Source: Polytrichum commune (taxonomy: Eukaryota > Streptophyta > Polytrichopsida > Polytrichales > Polytrichaceae). Taken from it: 64,000 nucleotides of DNA. The DNA lies in the NCBI GenBank assembly GCA_950295325.1, contig OX485806.1:31868001-31932000 (forward strand). The letters are read 5' to 3'. The notes beneath the pieces were generated by a model that had not been told where the DNA came from, made no database searches, and saw only the letters and a program-made list of their open reading frames with translations. The position numbers and the translations under genes were made by a program. This document shows, in pieces, positions 1 through 12,400 of this stretch (the stretch's first letter is position 1; every line of letters begins with the position of its first letter).

Positions 1-402
1 TTATGGACATGGTGTATATTTATATTCAAACGAAAACAAGACTTCATCTCCGGTACAGTGCGTCCTAGTGATGCTCCTTTGCTAATATCCATGGAAACAA
101 CTCCACCTACCCCCTCAACTCCAACAAACTCTATGCCTACTCCCTATGTGCCAACTGCAATGTCATTGGAGTCGGGTTCACAAAGTGAGAAGCTTCCTAC
201 TAAAAGAGAATTGATTGTTACCCAAGCTAAAAATATGATCACTATGGCTAGGATTTTAGAGACCAACTAATTGAAGTGCGACAACCTACTTGAGGCAAGG
301 ATGGTAGCCGCCAAAATCAATAACTTAAGTGCAACTAAAGAGCTCGGAGTACTCGGGGAAGTGGACGTGAAAGCTCAAGTTGAATTGTTGCTAGGCTTGT
401 AG
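1..402 (+). pseudogene. Decayed coding fragment, unknown family
   Basis: One frame stays open from the window edge to a TAG at 400-402, apart from a single in-frame TAA at 268-270. The first part is rich in Pro, Thr and Ser; the second reads like a helical domain (LPTKRELIVTQAKNM, then KCDNLLEARMVAAKINNL). I do not recognise the family. It continues beyond the left edge of the window and is probably the end of a decayed gene or transposon protein. No start codon can be assigned. Confidence 0.35.
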
Positions 403-1048
403 GCTTCTTGTGTAATACCCTGGGTTACATTTTGTTATTTTGTGTGATGATTTAATTAGTGACGTTTGTTTTGTGATACATGTGATAGGTCATTTAAGTT
501 CAAGTTACGTTCTTATGATTTTAAATTGAGTAGGCTAAGTATGTGAAATGATATCTTGAGAGAGTTTTTGAAAGTTCAACTTGAGTAGGCTAAGTATGAA
601 AGTTGTCAACGTGTGAAAGCTCTTGTCACTTGAACAAGAAGTTTTTATTGCATGTAAAATGTACATATGTAGTCCTCTAGGTACCAAAGACTCATATGTT
701 ATCGTTTGTTGCTTAGTGCTCATCGCTCACATGATAGCATCCCCCATGCTTGCCATAAGGCCACATAGCTTACAAACTACCACACAACTTAATGGGAACA
801 CATAAGTTAGTGCTAGTAATTCGTGGGAAGAAGATTCACTTGTTGTACATCCGCAATCAATCCAAACTTTGCGTAGTCTCGTTGAAGTGGAAATACAAAG
901 CTTTGTCTAAATAAAAAATATTACATATTGTTGCCATAGGTGAACTTCATGTTACCGAGGGGGATGCGAAATGGGGGGAGGGAAGGGTGAAAACACTCAT
1001 TACTATAGTAGAGTCCAACAATCAATGAATGGGGAGAACCAACAACTG
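403..1048. other. Intergenic, no feature seen
   Basis: AT-rich sequence with only short random open frames. No gene, RNA gene or clear repeat was found here. Confidence 0.5.
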
Positions 1049-2233
1049 CACCATTTATGGTATTCAATATCACTTACTATTCATAGTTACGTAGTGCTCT
1101 AACTATTTATTGAGAGCATAATATTCTACCAAGCGAAGTCATTTATGTTCTCTAATGTCCAAACAACCTATTCAATGTTTGTTAGTAAAAATGAAACTCA
1201 TGAGTAAGAAGTCATTGCATTGCGTAATTCCAAATACCGTACGTTAAGGGCAGCTTCGACACATGTTAGCCGAATAATTAATTAAAGTTCAAAAAGTAGG
1301 TTCGACACCTAAAAATAGTATATTCATATTTTCGGCAAATTTCTCTTTTAATTTTCAAAAATTCAGCCTAAATTCATTTTTAATTTTTAATTTAAGCTTA
1401 TATCTTGTACATCTCTCTTGCATTGAATGACAAGTAAGATGTGAGTGAAGAGTTGAGAATGCTCTGTGCTTTATGCAAGTAGAGTGGAGTTGTGTTCAAC
1501 AATGCATATGGGATATGTAAACTTTGAGGTGAAGCACCGAGTTAGACTTCATTTTTATAACAAGCATAACTTTTGCATAGAGTCTTCAAATGACATAAAA
1601 TTCCTTGGAGGTGAAAGATTACTTGATTTCTAAACTTCTCTTAGACCAACAAAATTCCAAAAAAGTTGATCTTCTATGCACAAATGAGCTCCGAAAAACT
1701 GTTATGAACGCATTTTAATTTTTTGATCTTTACACGGCTGCAATGTTTTGTCCATATCTTTTGTATAAAGACTTATTTTGACACAAAACTTGTTGGAGGT
1801 GGAAGAAGGATTGATTTCTCAACTTTTGTTAGTTGGACAAAATTCTATAAAACTTCATCTTCTATGCTCAATTTTGACTCCAAAAATTTGTGCACAACAC
1901 ATTTGAAAAGCCTCACCTAGAGTCTTGCTACTTCTTAACCCATATTCTTTGTGGACTAATGTAAGTGAGCTTGATTACAAAAGGAGCACCTTCTCTTTTT
2001 CAAAATTCACATATGCTTCCACTGTAAGTAAAACTCTAGTGAGATGTAAGTAAAACTCTAGTGAGAAGTAAAAATTTCTTACTTTTTGGCAATTTTGAAA
2101 AATAATTAATTTTATATTCGGGAAAAAATGCCAATAATTTTCCAAAATTTTCGGCATCTATTTTTAGAATTAATTTGTGCCGAACCTGCCCTTAACGTAC
2201 GGTAGTAAGTGACACTAAATACCATAAACGGTG
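1049..2233. mobile_element. TIR element, CACCATTTATGG family (outer copy)
   Basis: The left end at 1049 begins CACCATTTATGGTATT and continues to TCACTTACTA. The reverse complement of the right end (2203-2233) reads CACCGTTTATGGTATT and also continues to TCACTTACTA, so about 30 bp of inverted terminal repeat is visible with a few mismatches. A second element occupies 1237-2202, directly against the right arm. No clear target duplication is seen. The same termini bound the element at 4035-4957. No transposase is encoded, so this is a MITE-like copy. Confidence 0.55.
1237..2202. mobile_element. TIR element nested in the outer copy
   Basis: The left end reads CCGTACGTTAAGGGCAGCTT and the reverse complement of the right end reads CCGTACGTTAAGGGCAGGTT. 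Both outer ends are flanked by TA, which fits a Tc1/mariner (Stowaway-like) target duplication but may be chance. Inside, 1575-1700 and 1745-1880 are diverged copies of each other, sharing stretches such as the one around TTGGAGGTG. No transposase ORF is present. Confidence 0.55.
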
Positions 2234-2583
2234 TAGTTACATATGAACCAGCTGAGCTTGAGAAATAACTAGTTCAAAATTCAAGACTTTAGGAAAATTA
2301 CCAACGATTTAGAAGAATTTATAAAACATTCCTCAATTTAATAAAGAAAAACCGAAAGATGTCAACATGTAACCGGTTCATGTTGGAAACAATAAGATCT
2401 CAACAGTGCCAACAATTTCTATTTGTAGCTAATTTAACCCATATATTGTGGTTACAAGACCCCGAAAACGATCTAGTTATCCCTTTCGGTACGTGTTAAT
2501 TAGGACACCAAACCGTTTGCCACCCCGCCTCCTGCAAGTTTTTGACTTTACGGACTCATCTACTTTTCATACTACGACACTAG
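2234..2583. other. Intergenic, no feature seen
   Basis: Short AT-rich spacer between two TIR elements. Nothing recognisable. Confidence 0.5.
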
Positions 2584-3082
2584 GGGCCACTTCACACACG
2601 GGACTGAGAGCCCGTGACCATCACACTTCAAGCACTCTCATTGGTGGAAAAGGCGGAGCTGGTCCAAGTTCGCTTCACACTATCCTTGAGGGACCAACGG
2701 AGTATGTGAATGCAAGATGGATGTAAAGTGTACATGAGTTCCTACATGGCATCGAATGGATCATGTTTCATGGTCACTTGGATTATCTTCAAAAACCACC
2801 TCATGAAGTTAGGTCTAACACAAAACCGGGAGACCATGGCACTCTGAATGCTCACAACCGTTGGTTTATTCTATTTCATCATGTGTGAGGACCTGCATGA
2901 ATAGAAATTCATTGAAATAGCATTTGGTTGAGGGCCCGGTCGCATATGACTTCACACTACACTTGAGGGTCTGCGACCACACTACATGACTTTGGAGGGG
3001 TGTTGGGACGGCCTTTGGACACTTTCTTTTGGGCTTTCACGATTTCATGGTCACGGCTCTTTGCTCGTGTGTGAAGTGGCCC
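2584..3082. mobile_element. TIR element A (GGGCCACTTCACACA ends)
   Basis: The left end begins GGGCCACTTCACACACGGG and the reverse complement of the right end begins GGGCCACTTCACACACGAGC. Inner parts of both ends carry GAGCC and GTGACCAT motifs. The right flank is TAA, shared with element B; the left flank is TAG. A 3-bp TAA-type duplication fits the PIF/Harbinger superfamily, which also left a dead transposase at 34.8-36.2 kb, but no link between them is shown. Non-coding. Confidence 0.6.
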
Positions 3083-3085
3083 TAA

Positions 3086-3676
3086 GGGCCACTTCACACA
3101 TGAGCCAAGAGCCATGACCTTGTAATGGTGAGGACCCTTGACTCTCATCCAAAGGCCGCACAATGGGTGTTGGGAAAGCCGTTTTATGTAGTCACGGGCC
3201 CTCAAGCATAGTGTGAAGTGAGAATGGACCACGTTGTGGGACCATTGCAAACTTTGTTGGCGGAGAAAGAGGGGAGGATTTGGTTTAATATATAACATGT
3301 CTCACACTTTATCAATTTGAGAGAATTACTTGGTGGTGTTTGTTTGTCCTAAATCTATCCTAGAATCTATTATGGAATCTGCCATGCATTCCGTCTTGTT
3401 GGAATAATATTAAAAAAAGTCATGGTGTCCCGGAATTTGCGTTAGGCCCACCTCCTGGAGGTGGGCTTGACGAAAATTCCGGAAGACCATGAAACCTTAT
3501 CCAAAGTCCGCCATGTAGGACTCCATGTAGACTTTTCATCCATGAAATCTTCTTTGGACCTTTAGGCCTTCACCTTTGTGTCTGAAGTGAACTTGGACGG
3601 TCTCCGCCCTTTCGACCAATGAGAGCCCTTAGATTGCAATGGTCACGGGCCTTCAGACTTGTGTGTAAAGTGGCCC
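3086..3676. mobile_element. TIR element B, back to back with A
   Basis: The left end begins GGGCCACTTCACACATGAGC and the reverse complement of the right end begins GGGCCACTTTACACACAAG. TAA flanks both sides (3083-3085 and 3677-3679), a clean 3-bp target duplication. It belongs to the same family as element A and shares its boundary TAA. It contains the long hairpin at 3421-3491. Confidence 0.65.
3421..3491. repeat. 71-nt imperfect hairpin
   Basis: Two arms of about 35 nt face each other. The left arm starts CATGGTGTCCCGGAATTTGC and the right arm, reverse-complemented, starts CATGGTCTTCCGGAATTTTC. Both continue to a shared GCCCACCTCC next to the apex. Roughly five in six positions match and the loop is almost absent. 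It lies inside TIR element B and could fold as RNA if transcribed. Confidence 0.6.
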
Positions 3677-4034
3677 TAACTTAACGAGTGTCTAACAGTA
3701 TATAAAGTCTTATAACCAACATAGTATTTAATTATGTGTTCATATATAGTGAAATTCAATAAGAGGGCGGAGACAGAGAGTTTGCTGGCACTTGACGCAA
3801 ACCAAGTGGCCAAAAATAAAAGGAGAAAATTATAAGCAAGTGCTAAGATAGGAAGAATCTTGTGGCATAATCTTTGGGTCCCTATTTATGAACTTTACTT
3901 GGGATTAAGCCACCGATGGACTTAAAATAAGGAAGTATGTTTTGGCCCCTTGCAAGTGACTCTAGTGGACTCACAACAACTGCGTTTCGTTTCTTCAATT
4001 TACTTATACCATGTTATTGATCATCATCCTAGTA
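3677..4034. other. Intergenic, no feature seen
   Basis: AT-rich spacer between TIR elements with no gene-like frame. Confidence 0.5.
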
Positions 4035-4957
4035 CACCATTTATGGTGTATAATGTGTCACATACATTGTGTGTTTGTGAATGGCTTAAACTAGACGCCT
4101 AGAGTTCTTAAAGTGTCACGTCCGCTAATTGCTACACTAAACATGATATTTAGTGTCATATGGTATTTTATGTCACTATGGTAATTTTTTGGATGACATT
4201 TCTTATGGATAAGTGAACAAATATTGTCATGGATGATGGATGAGGTCATCCATTGGCCATAACCCTAATTTCTCTTCTTAGCAACTTGTGATGAAATGTT
4301 GTCATGGATGATTGAAATTTGGATGAAAATTCACTTGGTAAGTGACAGTCTTTGCAACACTGTAAATCTATAAGTCTCATGAAGAATGACAGGGAATGAC
4401 AAATAATGTTGGGTTTTACATTTAGTGTTGGTGACACTACATTGCGGTTTACAATTGGTATTGAGCGAGACAATTAGAATTGGTGACACGAAATATCATG
4501 TTTGGTGGAGTATGATACTACTTGTCAACATAAGTAACTATTTAAAATGAGGATTCATGTACACTAGGACATTTAGTGTAGCACATTGGGATATGGGAGA
4601 TGATAGTTTTGCATTTTGAGTGTGTAAGGGGAGGATATCATTGTGGATACTAGTAATGGCATGTGTCATGTGTTGACATTTTAGTATGCAAGAGGAAAAA
4701 ATTCTTGAGCATACTAATGCCAAGTGTCATTTGTGTGCACTTTAGTCAACTTGTAAGCCATTATGTGATATAAGCAAACATCTCATAACACTATTGAACA
4801 TACCCATACCAGGATATTAGTTAGTGCACTTGAATACCAACTGTCACAAGGTGACACTAATGATGAAGTTGTTGGTCATTAGTTGACAACCTAGCACATG
4901 CCTCAAGATAGGGTAAGTGACAATATATGCATGTGACACTAAATGCCATAAATGGTG
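4035..4957. mobile_element. TIR element, CACCATTTATGG family (intact ends)
   Basis: The left end begins CACCATTTATGGTGTATAAT and then GTGTCAC; the reverse complement of the right end begins CACCATTTATGGCATTTAGT and then GTCAC. TAGTA lies directly outside both ends (4030-4034 and 4958-4962), a possible 5-bp target duplication; TA alone would also fit. No transposase is encoded. A truncated relative lies at about 58.54-58.90 kb. Confidence 0.6.
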
Positions 4958-7231
4958 TAGTAGGTAAAAATGCCTAAACTTAGATTATTTGCCTAACAAC
5001 TTAAATTACAAGCTATGAAAAGGCCAAGGCTAGACACCCACCTTTTGGAGTTGGGCCTCCACCAACATTACCCGAGCTATAAATGAAGTTAGTTATATAT
5101 TGTAGCATGCATTTAAAAAATAATATCCGATTCCAATTTAGCATCATATGTCCCAAATTACTTTGGGGGGACCCACTTAAGATAAACTAATCACAAGTCT
5201 ATGGGGTTAGGTTTTGTACTGGAACCCCTTACCTCGGTATTATTGGTGGGAGCCTATCTCAAAGAGGTGGATGTCTGGTAGTGTTGGATCGGTATCAATA
5301 TTTTTCCCCTATCATTCAAGTATCTATAATGAGGATTTCACATTTTGTGATACCAATGGGGTATAAGTATTACACCAAAAAAATCTATGATACTATTTGG
5401 GTCTACACACCATGCAAGAACCTTGATACGCAAAGAAAATAGCTCTCGTACAAATATGGTTCAAACTGGTATTGACCCAAATAATAACTCATGTATACAA
5501 AGATTCTCTCACCTTGAGATCGTCCTCATTGCCGTGAATGCATGTGTGTATGGGGACTTTTTGTATAGTGATTTAATGTTGGAACCATGTGAGGAGGTGT
5601 CCTATCGAGGCTTTGAGGAGTTTGCATGGGTGATTATGTTTTGTGGATAGTCATTGGATGTGTATAAGGCATATTTTGTTGAGATTGTCAATAAATATGT
5701 GTATATCATGGGGGGTAATTTGGGTGTTGGCTAGGGCTAGCCAAGTGGCGTAAAGTTTTGCAAATAGTACGTTTTGGGAACTAGGAGTCTTTATGCTATT
5801 TGCGTGTTGTTTTATTAGGCTATATACCTAGGATCTTGATAAATTTTTGTTGCCTTTGTTGTCTAGTGATATGAAGGATTTGTCTATGTATATGTTTTGT
5901 AGGGGAATTTGTGTGTAGATTTTGTGTTTTTATCTATTATTTAATTTATTATTTCATTATTTCATTATATTTTTTTGTTGGGGGGGGGAGGGGAAGGGGA
6001 GGATTTCGGTTGGAATGTTGATGGGGGATTTTATGAGTGGGGAGTGTGACCATTTATTTGAGGTGTTTGCTTTGTAGGGTTTCATAGTGGTGGTTGGGTT
6101 ATGTGTTGATATTGTTAAGTTATGAATTTCTTGGATGGCGTGTTTAGTTGTGTAGTGATTGTGTGGTGGGTGGGGTGTTTTGGTTATGTATGCGAATGAT
6201 TGTGGTGAGGGTAGTTTTGGGTTGATTGTAGTAGGCGGGCCATTGTGGGGCCATTGAGGGTGTTTGGAGGAATTATGGTGATGATGTGTATGTCTTGATG
6301 GTTTTCCAATGATAGCTTGTGGGGTGTCTAATCCTTATGGTTTAGGATCATGATTGTGATATTATGGGGGTTTTCTTTGGCTTCCATTTTGGCCCATTGC
6401 ATGGATTATGTTATGCTTTGGTAGTATGTGAGGTGCAAGTATCACGTGTTGTTCCATTGTGATGATAGTGCTTTGCCTTGCAAGCCAAATATTATGTCTC
6501 ATTGGTGGGGTGAGTTATATCTTTTGAGGGGGGTTGGACATGTGAGGGATGAGGAGTAGTATGAATGTGATTTGGCAGGATTTGATGAGAAGATTAGTTT
6601 ATTATTGGGATGTAAGATGTGGTGTTGGTTTAAGGGAAGGATGTGGTTGAGTTTTTCCCTTGGTAGTATAGTGGTGTATTTGTGGAGGAGCCATACTAGC
6701 TAGGTTTCAAAGTTTTGTGATGGTGGTTGGAGTGAGGTTAGGAGTGGGTTATTTTATGTTGTAAGAGTGCATGTCCCACAACCATTGCAACCTTTTTGAG
6801 GTTACGTAGGTTCCGGTGTGGTCAAAGATTAGGGCATTTGGAAGTTGTATTTGTATTTTGGTAGTGTGACTTGTATGTCTATATCAAGGTTGCATTCTTG
6901 GGTAATTGGGGTGAGTTGGGGTGCTTTAATGGGTGATGTATAAATTATGCGATGAGGAATATCAACCATCCAGACATGCATACGGCGTACACTATATAGG
7001 GCTAATCGCTTCCAAGCCAATTCAAGAAAAATACAATAAATCAATTTAAAATATTATGACATGTCCCAACCACAACATTGTTCTATTATGGAAGGGATTG
7101 CCCTTTCTATGTATGGGTGACACCCTGTGATAACAAAAATCATAATATGAGTTTGCCTACATTTCAAAACTTTTACATATTTATTCTAACTGAACGACTA
7201 AACTATTCCCTTTGCAAAGGCGAGTTGCACT
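4958..7231. other. Intergenic; includes a C-poor, G/T-rich tract
   Basis: No gene is supported. From about 5650 to 6830 the plus strand is strikingly poor in C and rich in G and T, with a G-run at about 5979-5990. Several open stretches between stops look faintly protein-like on the plus strand, for example around 6420-6700, but no family is recognised. It may be an old coding element that decayed by C-to-T change. Confidence 0.35.
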
Positions 7232-7577
7232 CTCGGGGGGGGGGGGCAGTGTGTTCAAAAGTTAAGGATATAGGTGCGAACAACCACTATTTTATAGGGG
7301 GGTATTACTTTCAATTCTCTTCTTTTTTTCACATGCTATCATTATGTAAATTTCTACTTTGGGTTAATAGAAAAATGTCTTGCATTACTTATAATTCCAA
7401 ATTACCTATTATTCCATACCCTATAGTACTTTAAAGATGTCCAGTGCCATTTTTGATACCCTATATTACTCTTAAGTCCATTTATAATTTTTAGCCCCCA
7501 TGTTTTTAAAATACCCTATCATTTGTTCGCACGTATATTGCTACTCCAACCAATGACTACCCCCCCCCCCCCCCCCG
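7232..7577. mobile_element. G-run-terminated element with 8-bp duplication
   Basis: The left end is CTC followed by a run of G; the right end is a run of C followed by G. GTTGCACT is present directly outside both ends (7224-7231 and 7578-7585), a perfect 8-bp target duplication. Only 346 bp long and non-coding. Its interior matches the repeats at 58.9-59.5 kb and 62.8-63.0 kb (shared motif ACCCTATAGTACTTTA). An 8-bp duplication is seen in hAT and a few other superfamilies, but the termini are not typical of hAT. Confidence 0.7.
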
Positions 7578-9404
7578 GTTGCACTTGCACCCAAACAACG
7601 TTATGTGTTTCATATATATTCTTTAATTCTAGTAAGTATTTCACTTCAAAATGCATGACATACCAATAATTATTTCAAGAAGATTAAATAAAAAATCATC
7701 GGTGTTCTTACACCGACATGGATGTGAGCCTGTGCTCCTTACGTTGATCATGTCATTATTCATACCAATTGTTGGAAATAATTGCAAGCCCTATTTGGAG
7801 CAAATAATTTGTGACTTTTCCCCTCAAAAAGCTCCTCAATCTTTGGTCGTTCCCTGCTTCTGGGGTAGGAACACAAGTTATTGAATAACTGGTGGTTTTT
7901 TGGAATGATGCATGATGTTGTTTTACGGAAATCAAGGGACTCACTTCAATAAATGTAAGGTGTAGTTTTACAGCTGTAGCTTCTCAAGTTGCAGTGTGGG
8001 GTTGGTACATTTGGTTAAGTACTCACTGACCAGTGTTGTCTCTCGATATCATTCACAACAAAAAGTACAACAGAAGGCTCTTGTTTTTATCAACAAGAAA
8101 TGGATGGATTGATCATACGAATGTGCCAGTACTTTAGATGTCAACTGATTTTTTTTAATTTGCATGACATTTGTGGACTCGGATCCTTCAGAAGTACACA
8201 CAGTGGGTCATCAGTAAATGGGAACAGGTTGGGCATGATGCACGAGCTTCATGGTTATAGGTATAAAGTTGACTCTTTTGCATTGTGCTCAAATTTCACA
8301 GCACAATTCCATTTCAGCCTTGTTCCATTTGGGGCAATTAGTTTTTGGGAGCCCCCGTCAATATATTCTGATGTTTAATAGCAGAAAATAATGAGAGTCA
8401 AGGGGATGGGTAGGGATTTATTGAAAGATCATCATCGTTGATGCATTCGGACAATCAAGACTGTCAATGGAAAAATCTCTTGTGTAAATTGATACTGCAT
8501 GCATGTCATATTCTAGTTGGTAATTTCATCGCTATTTGCATGCTTCTGTTCTTTTCTTGGAACACAATCACAATCTTGAAACTTACTGAAATTACTTGAA
8601 CATAATGTACATGAGGATAAAAAAAGAACTAAGGAATGCAAATGGAAGAATTCAGGAGAGAGAGAGGAAGAGAAATTTTCAAGCCAAGAGGAGGAGAGGA
8701 AGGATGAGGAGGTAAATTTCCCTTCTTTTTGTTAAGGTGCTTCATAGCTCATCTCGTCATGCCACAGTATAATTTCCACCTGGGATTTGAGTGGTCTCCA
8801 AACATATGGTTAGCTTAAGGCAATTTTTTTAGAATAATGATTCATTAAAATCAAATGTACGAGTTGGGGGATCTCCACTATTAAAAGCAAAGGTGGGAAA
8901 GTAAGGATTAAGATCTCCATTATTGGTGGGCATTTCCAACTCCAGACATTTCTGACCGAGGCATCAGCCTAGATATTATCTCGTTCTGTTTAGCAATTGC
9001 AAATCACAAAGATTGTCATTCCAAGTTTCAGAATGGGAGTTCAGATGGCAAAGTTATAAGAGGTCAAAGTGAAGATTCTCTTCCCCTATAATTGATCCCA
9101 TGATCCAATTTGTGTCAACTATTGCAGCCTAGAATAGTATCCATAAATTGAGCACATAGACCAATTTCATTGCAACACGAGTCATTTTAGCGTCCATTTA
9201 AACCTACAAACCTTGCCATGCACCACGCAAATTTAGGTGTCCGATTAAGGAGTGCCCACATACCTTCGAGGTTAAGAAAGAACATGTTCTATCGTTGTAC
9301 ATAATAATGTACAAAAGTCTTGGTAGCAGGATTAAGTTATATAAACAAGGGTTGAAGGGAACTTGGTAATCTGCTTCCTGCACAGGAACTACTGGATACA
9401 AGTT
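7578..9404. other. Intergenic 3' of the carboxypeptidase gene
   Basis: Only scattered short open frames were seen. The last few hundred bases before 9405 presumably include the 3' UTR of the carboxypeptidase gene. No repeat, RNA gene or other ORF stands out. Confidence 0.4.
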
Positions 9405-12400
9405 TTACAATGAAGCAAGTTTACCAGAGATCCATGCCTCAATCATGCGTTGAGTGCGGAGGTTTTGATCAGCAGGAGCTAGGTGACCAGCTCCTGCAAC
9501 TACCACATGGCTAAGAGTTCGGTGAGTCCGAATGTACCCCGCAAGAACTCCCTCCTCCTTCCACAACCTCCTCTCTGAAGCCCAGAAGGAAGGCGCATGT
9601 TCCCAGGAGATGGTGCGCATCCATGCTTCACTTGATGCCACGCCATCCTGGATGTCGAATTGGCCTTGATAAAGCAACACTGGGAGCTGCGGAATCAAAG
9701 CCTCCACCATCCACTTGGTGCTCTTCATTATGTCCACCTGCAGAGAAGCAAGAGTTTGAGCTTAACCCCCTAGGAGACAGAGAGAGAGAGAGAGTGGAAC
9801 GTGATTTTAAGTTTGTTCTGAAATTCTTTTTGGGTAGAGGGTTCATTCTTTCACTCAATTTCTACCTCCCTTAAACATGTAATAAATTGTTATCCACAAT
9901 AATCGCGACATTATTAAACATAGCAGCCCTGTAGGACTGGGTATCACGAGAAATTATCCTTGCCATATGTTGGAATATCTCATAATTTCACTTGAATCTG
10001 AGATATCTTACTACCATGCAATGATGATATGGCATCCTCACTGTAGATATAAAAAGACAAAGGACATAGTCTGCTTGCTTAGTAAGGTTATGATTTTAAT
10101 CTCACTTCATGTTTATAGCTATTTAAAATTTGTATGGATGCCATTCCACTCAAAAAAATTAAAAATTCTTTGTTGCAAATTTTATTGTATGGAGAAAGTG
10201 ATAAGGTTCTGGAAGTGATGGTTTTTCCCATTTTCAACCATGTTATGTGGCTTACATTATTAGCAATCAAACCAAGATTCAACAGATTTCAATCCTTATT
10301 GGATTTATGATAGTGTTTCGAAAGAAAATACTTGAAGTTGATTTGCTGACTATCAATGACAATGTTGCTTGAGCCTTGTTCGATTTGTACGGCTTCAGTC
10401 TAAAAATTCATCTTCGGTAGTTCTGAAAGCTACAGTAACTCCAAATTTAAGCTTCAAATCAATTTTAATCATGCATCTTTAATATGAGGTCAACTGTCCA
10501 TGCCTGTAGGGGTTAAGTATTCTGGTTTTCACATAGGCACTGACTTGGAGGCTAAGAAATTCGACAAGATTTTTAAAAGCAAAGGAGAGGCAGACCTGCA
10601 TCTTTTTATCTACAAGGTCGCTGCAGTCATACCACCGAATCTCTGGGTCAGCACCGAGTGTTTTTTTCACATCCAGAAGATTCACGAATGTGGTGAGGTA
10701 ATCTGTGCCATTGTTACTGGTGAAGTAATCTCTAGATTTCCGAACATCCTCCAGAGTGGCCAATCCACTCATATTTTGAAGCAAGTGAAGAAGGTTGGTC
10801 CTTGCATCGATTGCACCAAGCCAATCCTCTTTCTTAATGCACTCCACTGACTGCCAAAATATAGAATTTTCTTGTCAATCCACAATGTAGAATTAATAGT
10901 GCAATTTCTCAGAACTGCACATAATAACCTCCTGTATAAGTCTAACTAAAGCGTCGAATTTGCCTAAAACATTTCACTAGGCTGGCGAGATAACTGTACT
11001 GTAACCAAATAGATTTCACAGCTATACCCATATATACACAGGCACCTACCGTGAGGAACCACTAGATAACCCTACCCCAACCGACTGTACAAAATTCCAT
11101 AGGACTACCCAATGCTCCTACATTGCAAGACGCAATCCAGACAACCTGCAAGTACTGACCCATCTCTCCACCTCCATGACAACTTGAGCAATAGATATTA
11201 CTTCTGGCATCCAACTCATAGAATTCAAATTTTACCATGACCGAGACCCCGACAACAAAATCAAATACCAAATATTAATAGACCTGGATTTAAAAGTTGG
11301 TTCATCGTCTACACCATTGTGGTCTGTGTTTGCAAAGGAATACACATAAACTGCTTAACCAATTAGGAATCTCCTTAGAATTTTTATAATCATGCATGAA
11401 ACAAATCCATCTCATAGCCCTTAAATTCTCTCAAAGTTCATGCTTAATAAATGTTGCCTTAAAAACCACCAAACCCCCATACTTTTCCCCGACCAGAAAA
11501 ACCCCCAAAATGCAAGTCACGCCCGAAAGAAAATATTAGTCAATCACATAACCAAAACAATCGCCAGAGCTTTACACACTCACCCCCTCCAAGAAACCAC
11601 CTTCGACATGATGCATCACTTGACCATAGTGTAGCTCCGGTTTACCAGTTCACATACGAGCTTAGCCTATGCCCAAGGGTGAAGCATCTCTCGTTCAGGC
11701 CAACCAGAGTTTGGCGTTATCTCCCTTTCTTGCTGAAAGCTATGAAGTAAAAAACCGGTGACCAGAGAATGGAGACAAATAGCAAAGAGACATTTACCTA
11801 CTCAAGCTGTTTGTGAGACATAACTGGTCTGGTCATGGATAGAAATTGGAGGTTAGTATATATGAAATGCTCTCTGCATGGATAGAAAAGCACATGGAAG
11901 TTGTTGGAAGTGCTCTCCACTTAGATGAGCGACTGGTTATGAGGCAAGTACCTTCTTGGCAAGGGCGTCGAGTAACAGCTGCTGCCCGTAGTCTACCAAC
12001 CCCATGTTGTAAGCAGTCGCTCCGTACGTTTCCACTTGGACAATTGGATGTGTGAGGCCATTGCCAATCGCAAGACCTTTGAGCTGGAAAGGGGGATCCG
12101 AAATGTTTAGCTCGATTCCCTGGGGCCTTTTCAATTTCTGGATGATGTAGTAGCTCAAGGATGGCACATACTTGCCTGCGTAGCTCTCTCCAGTGATGTA
12201 CAGAGGTCGAAACCTATATGCTGGATTGTTGAAAAAGAGCGTGAGAGCTGTGTAAAGATCCCGTGCAATGTCCTGCTGGTTGTTCGGAATGGAATCTGGA
12301 GATGGCGCCACGCTGAATCCTGTCCCAGCCGGGCTGTCGATGAATAACAGACCGAACAGCCGGTTCCATGGGGCGCTGTTCTTGTGCAGCTGCAGATCCT

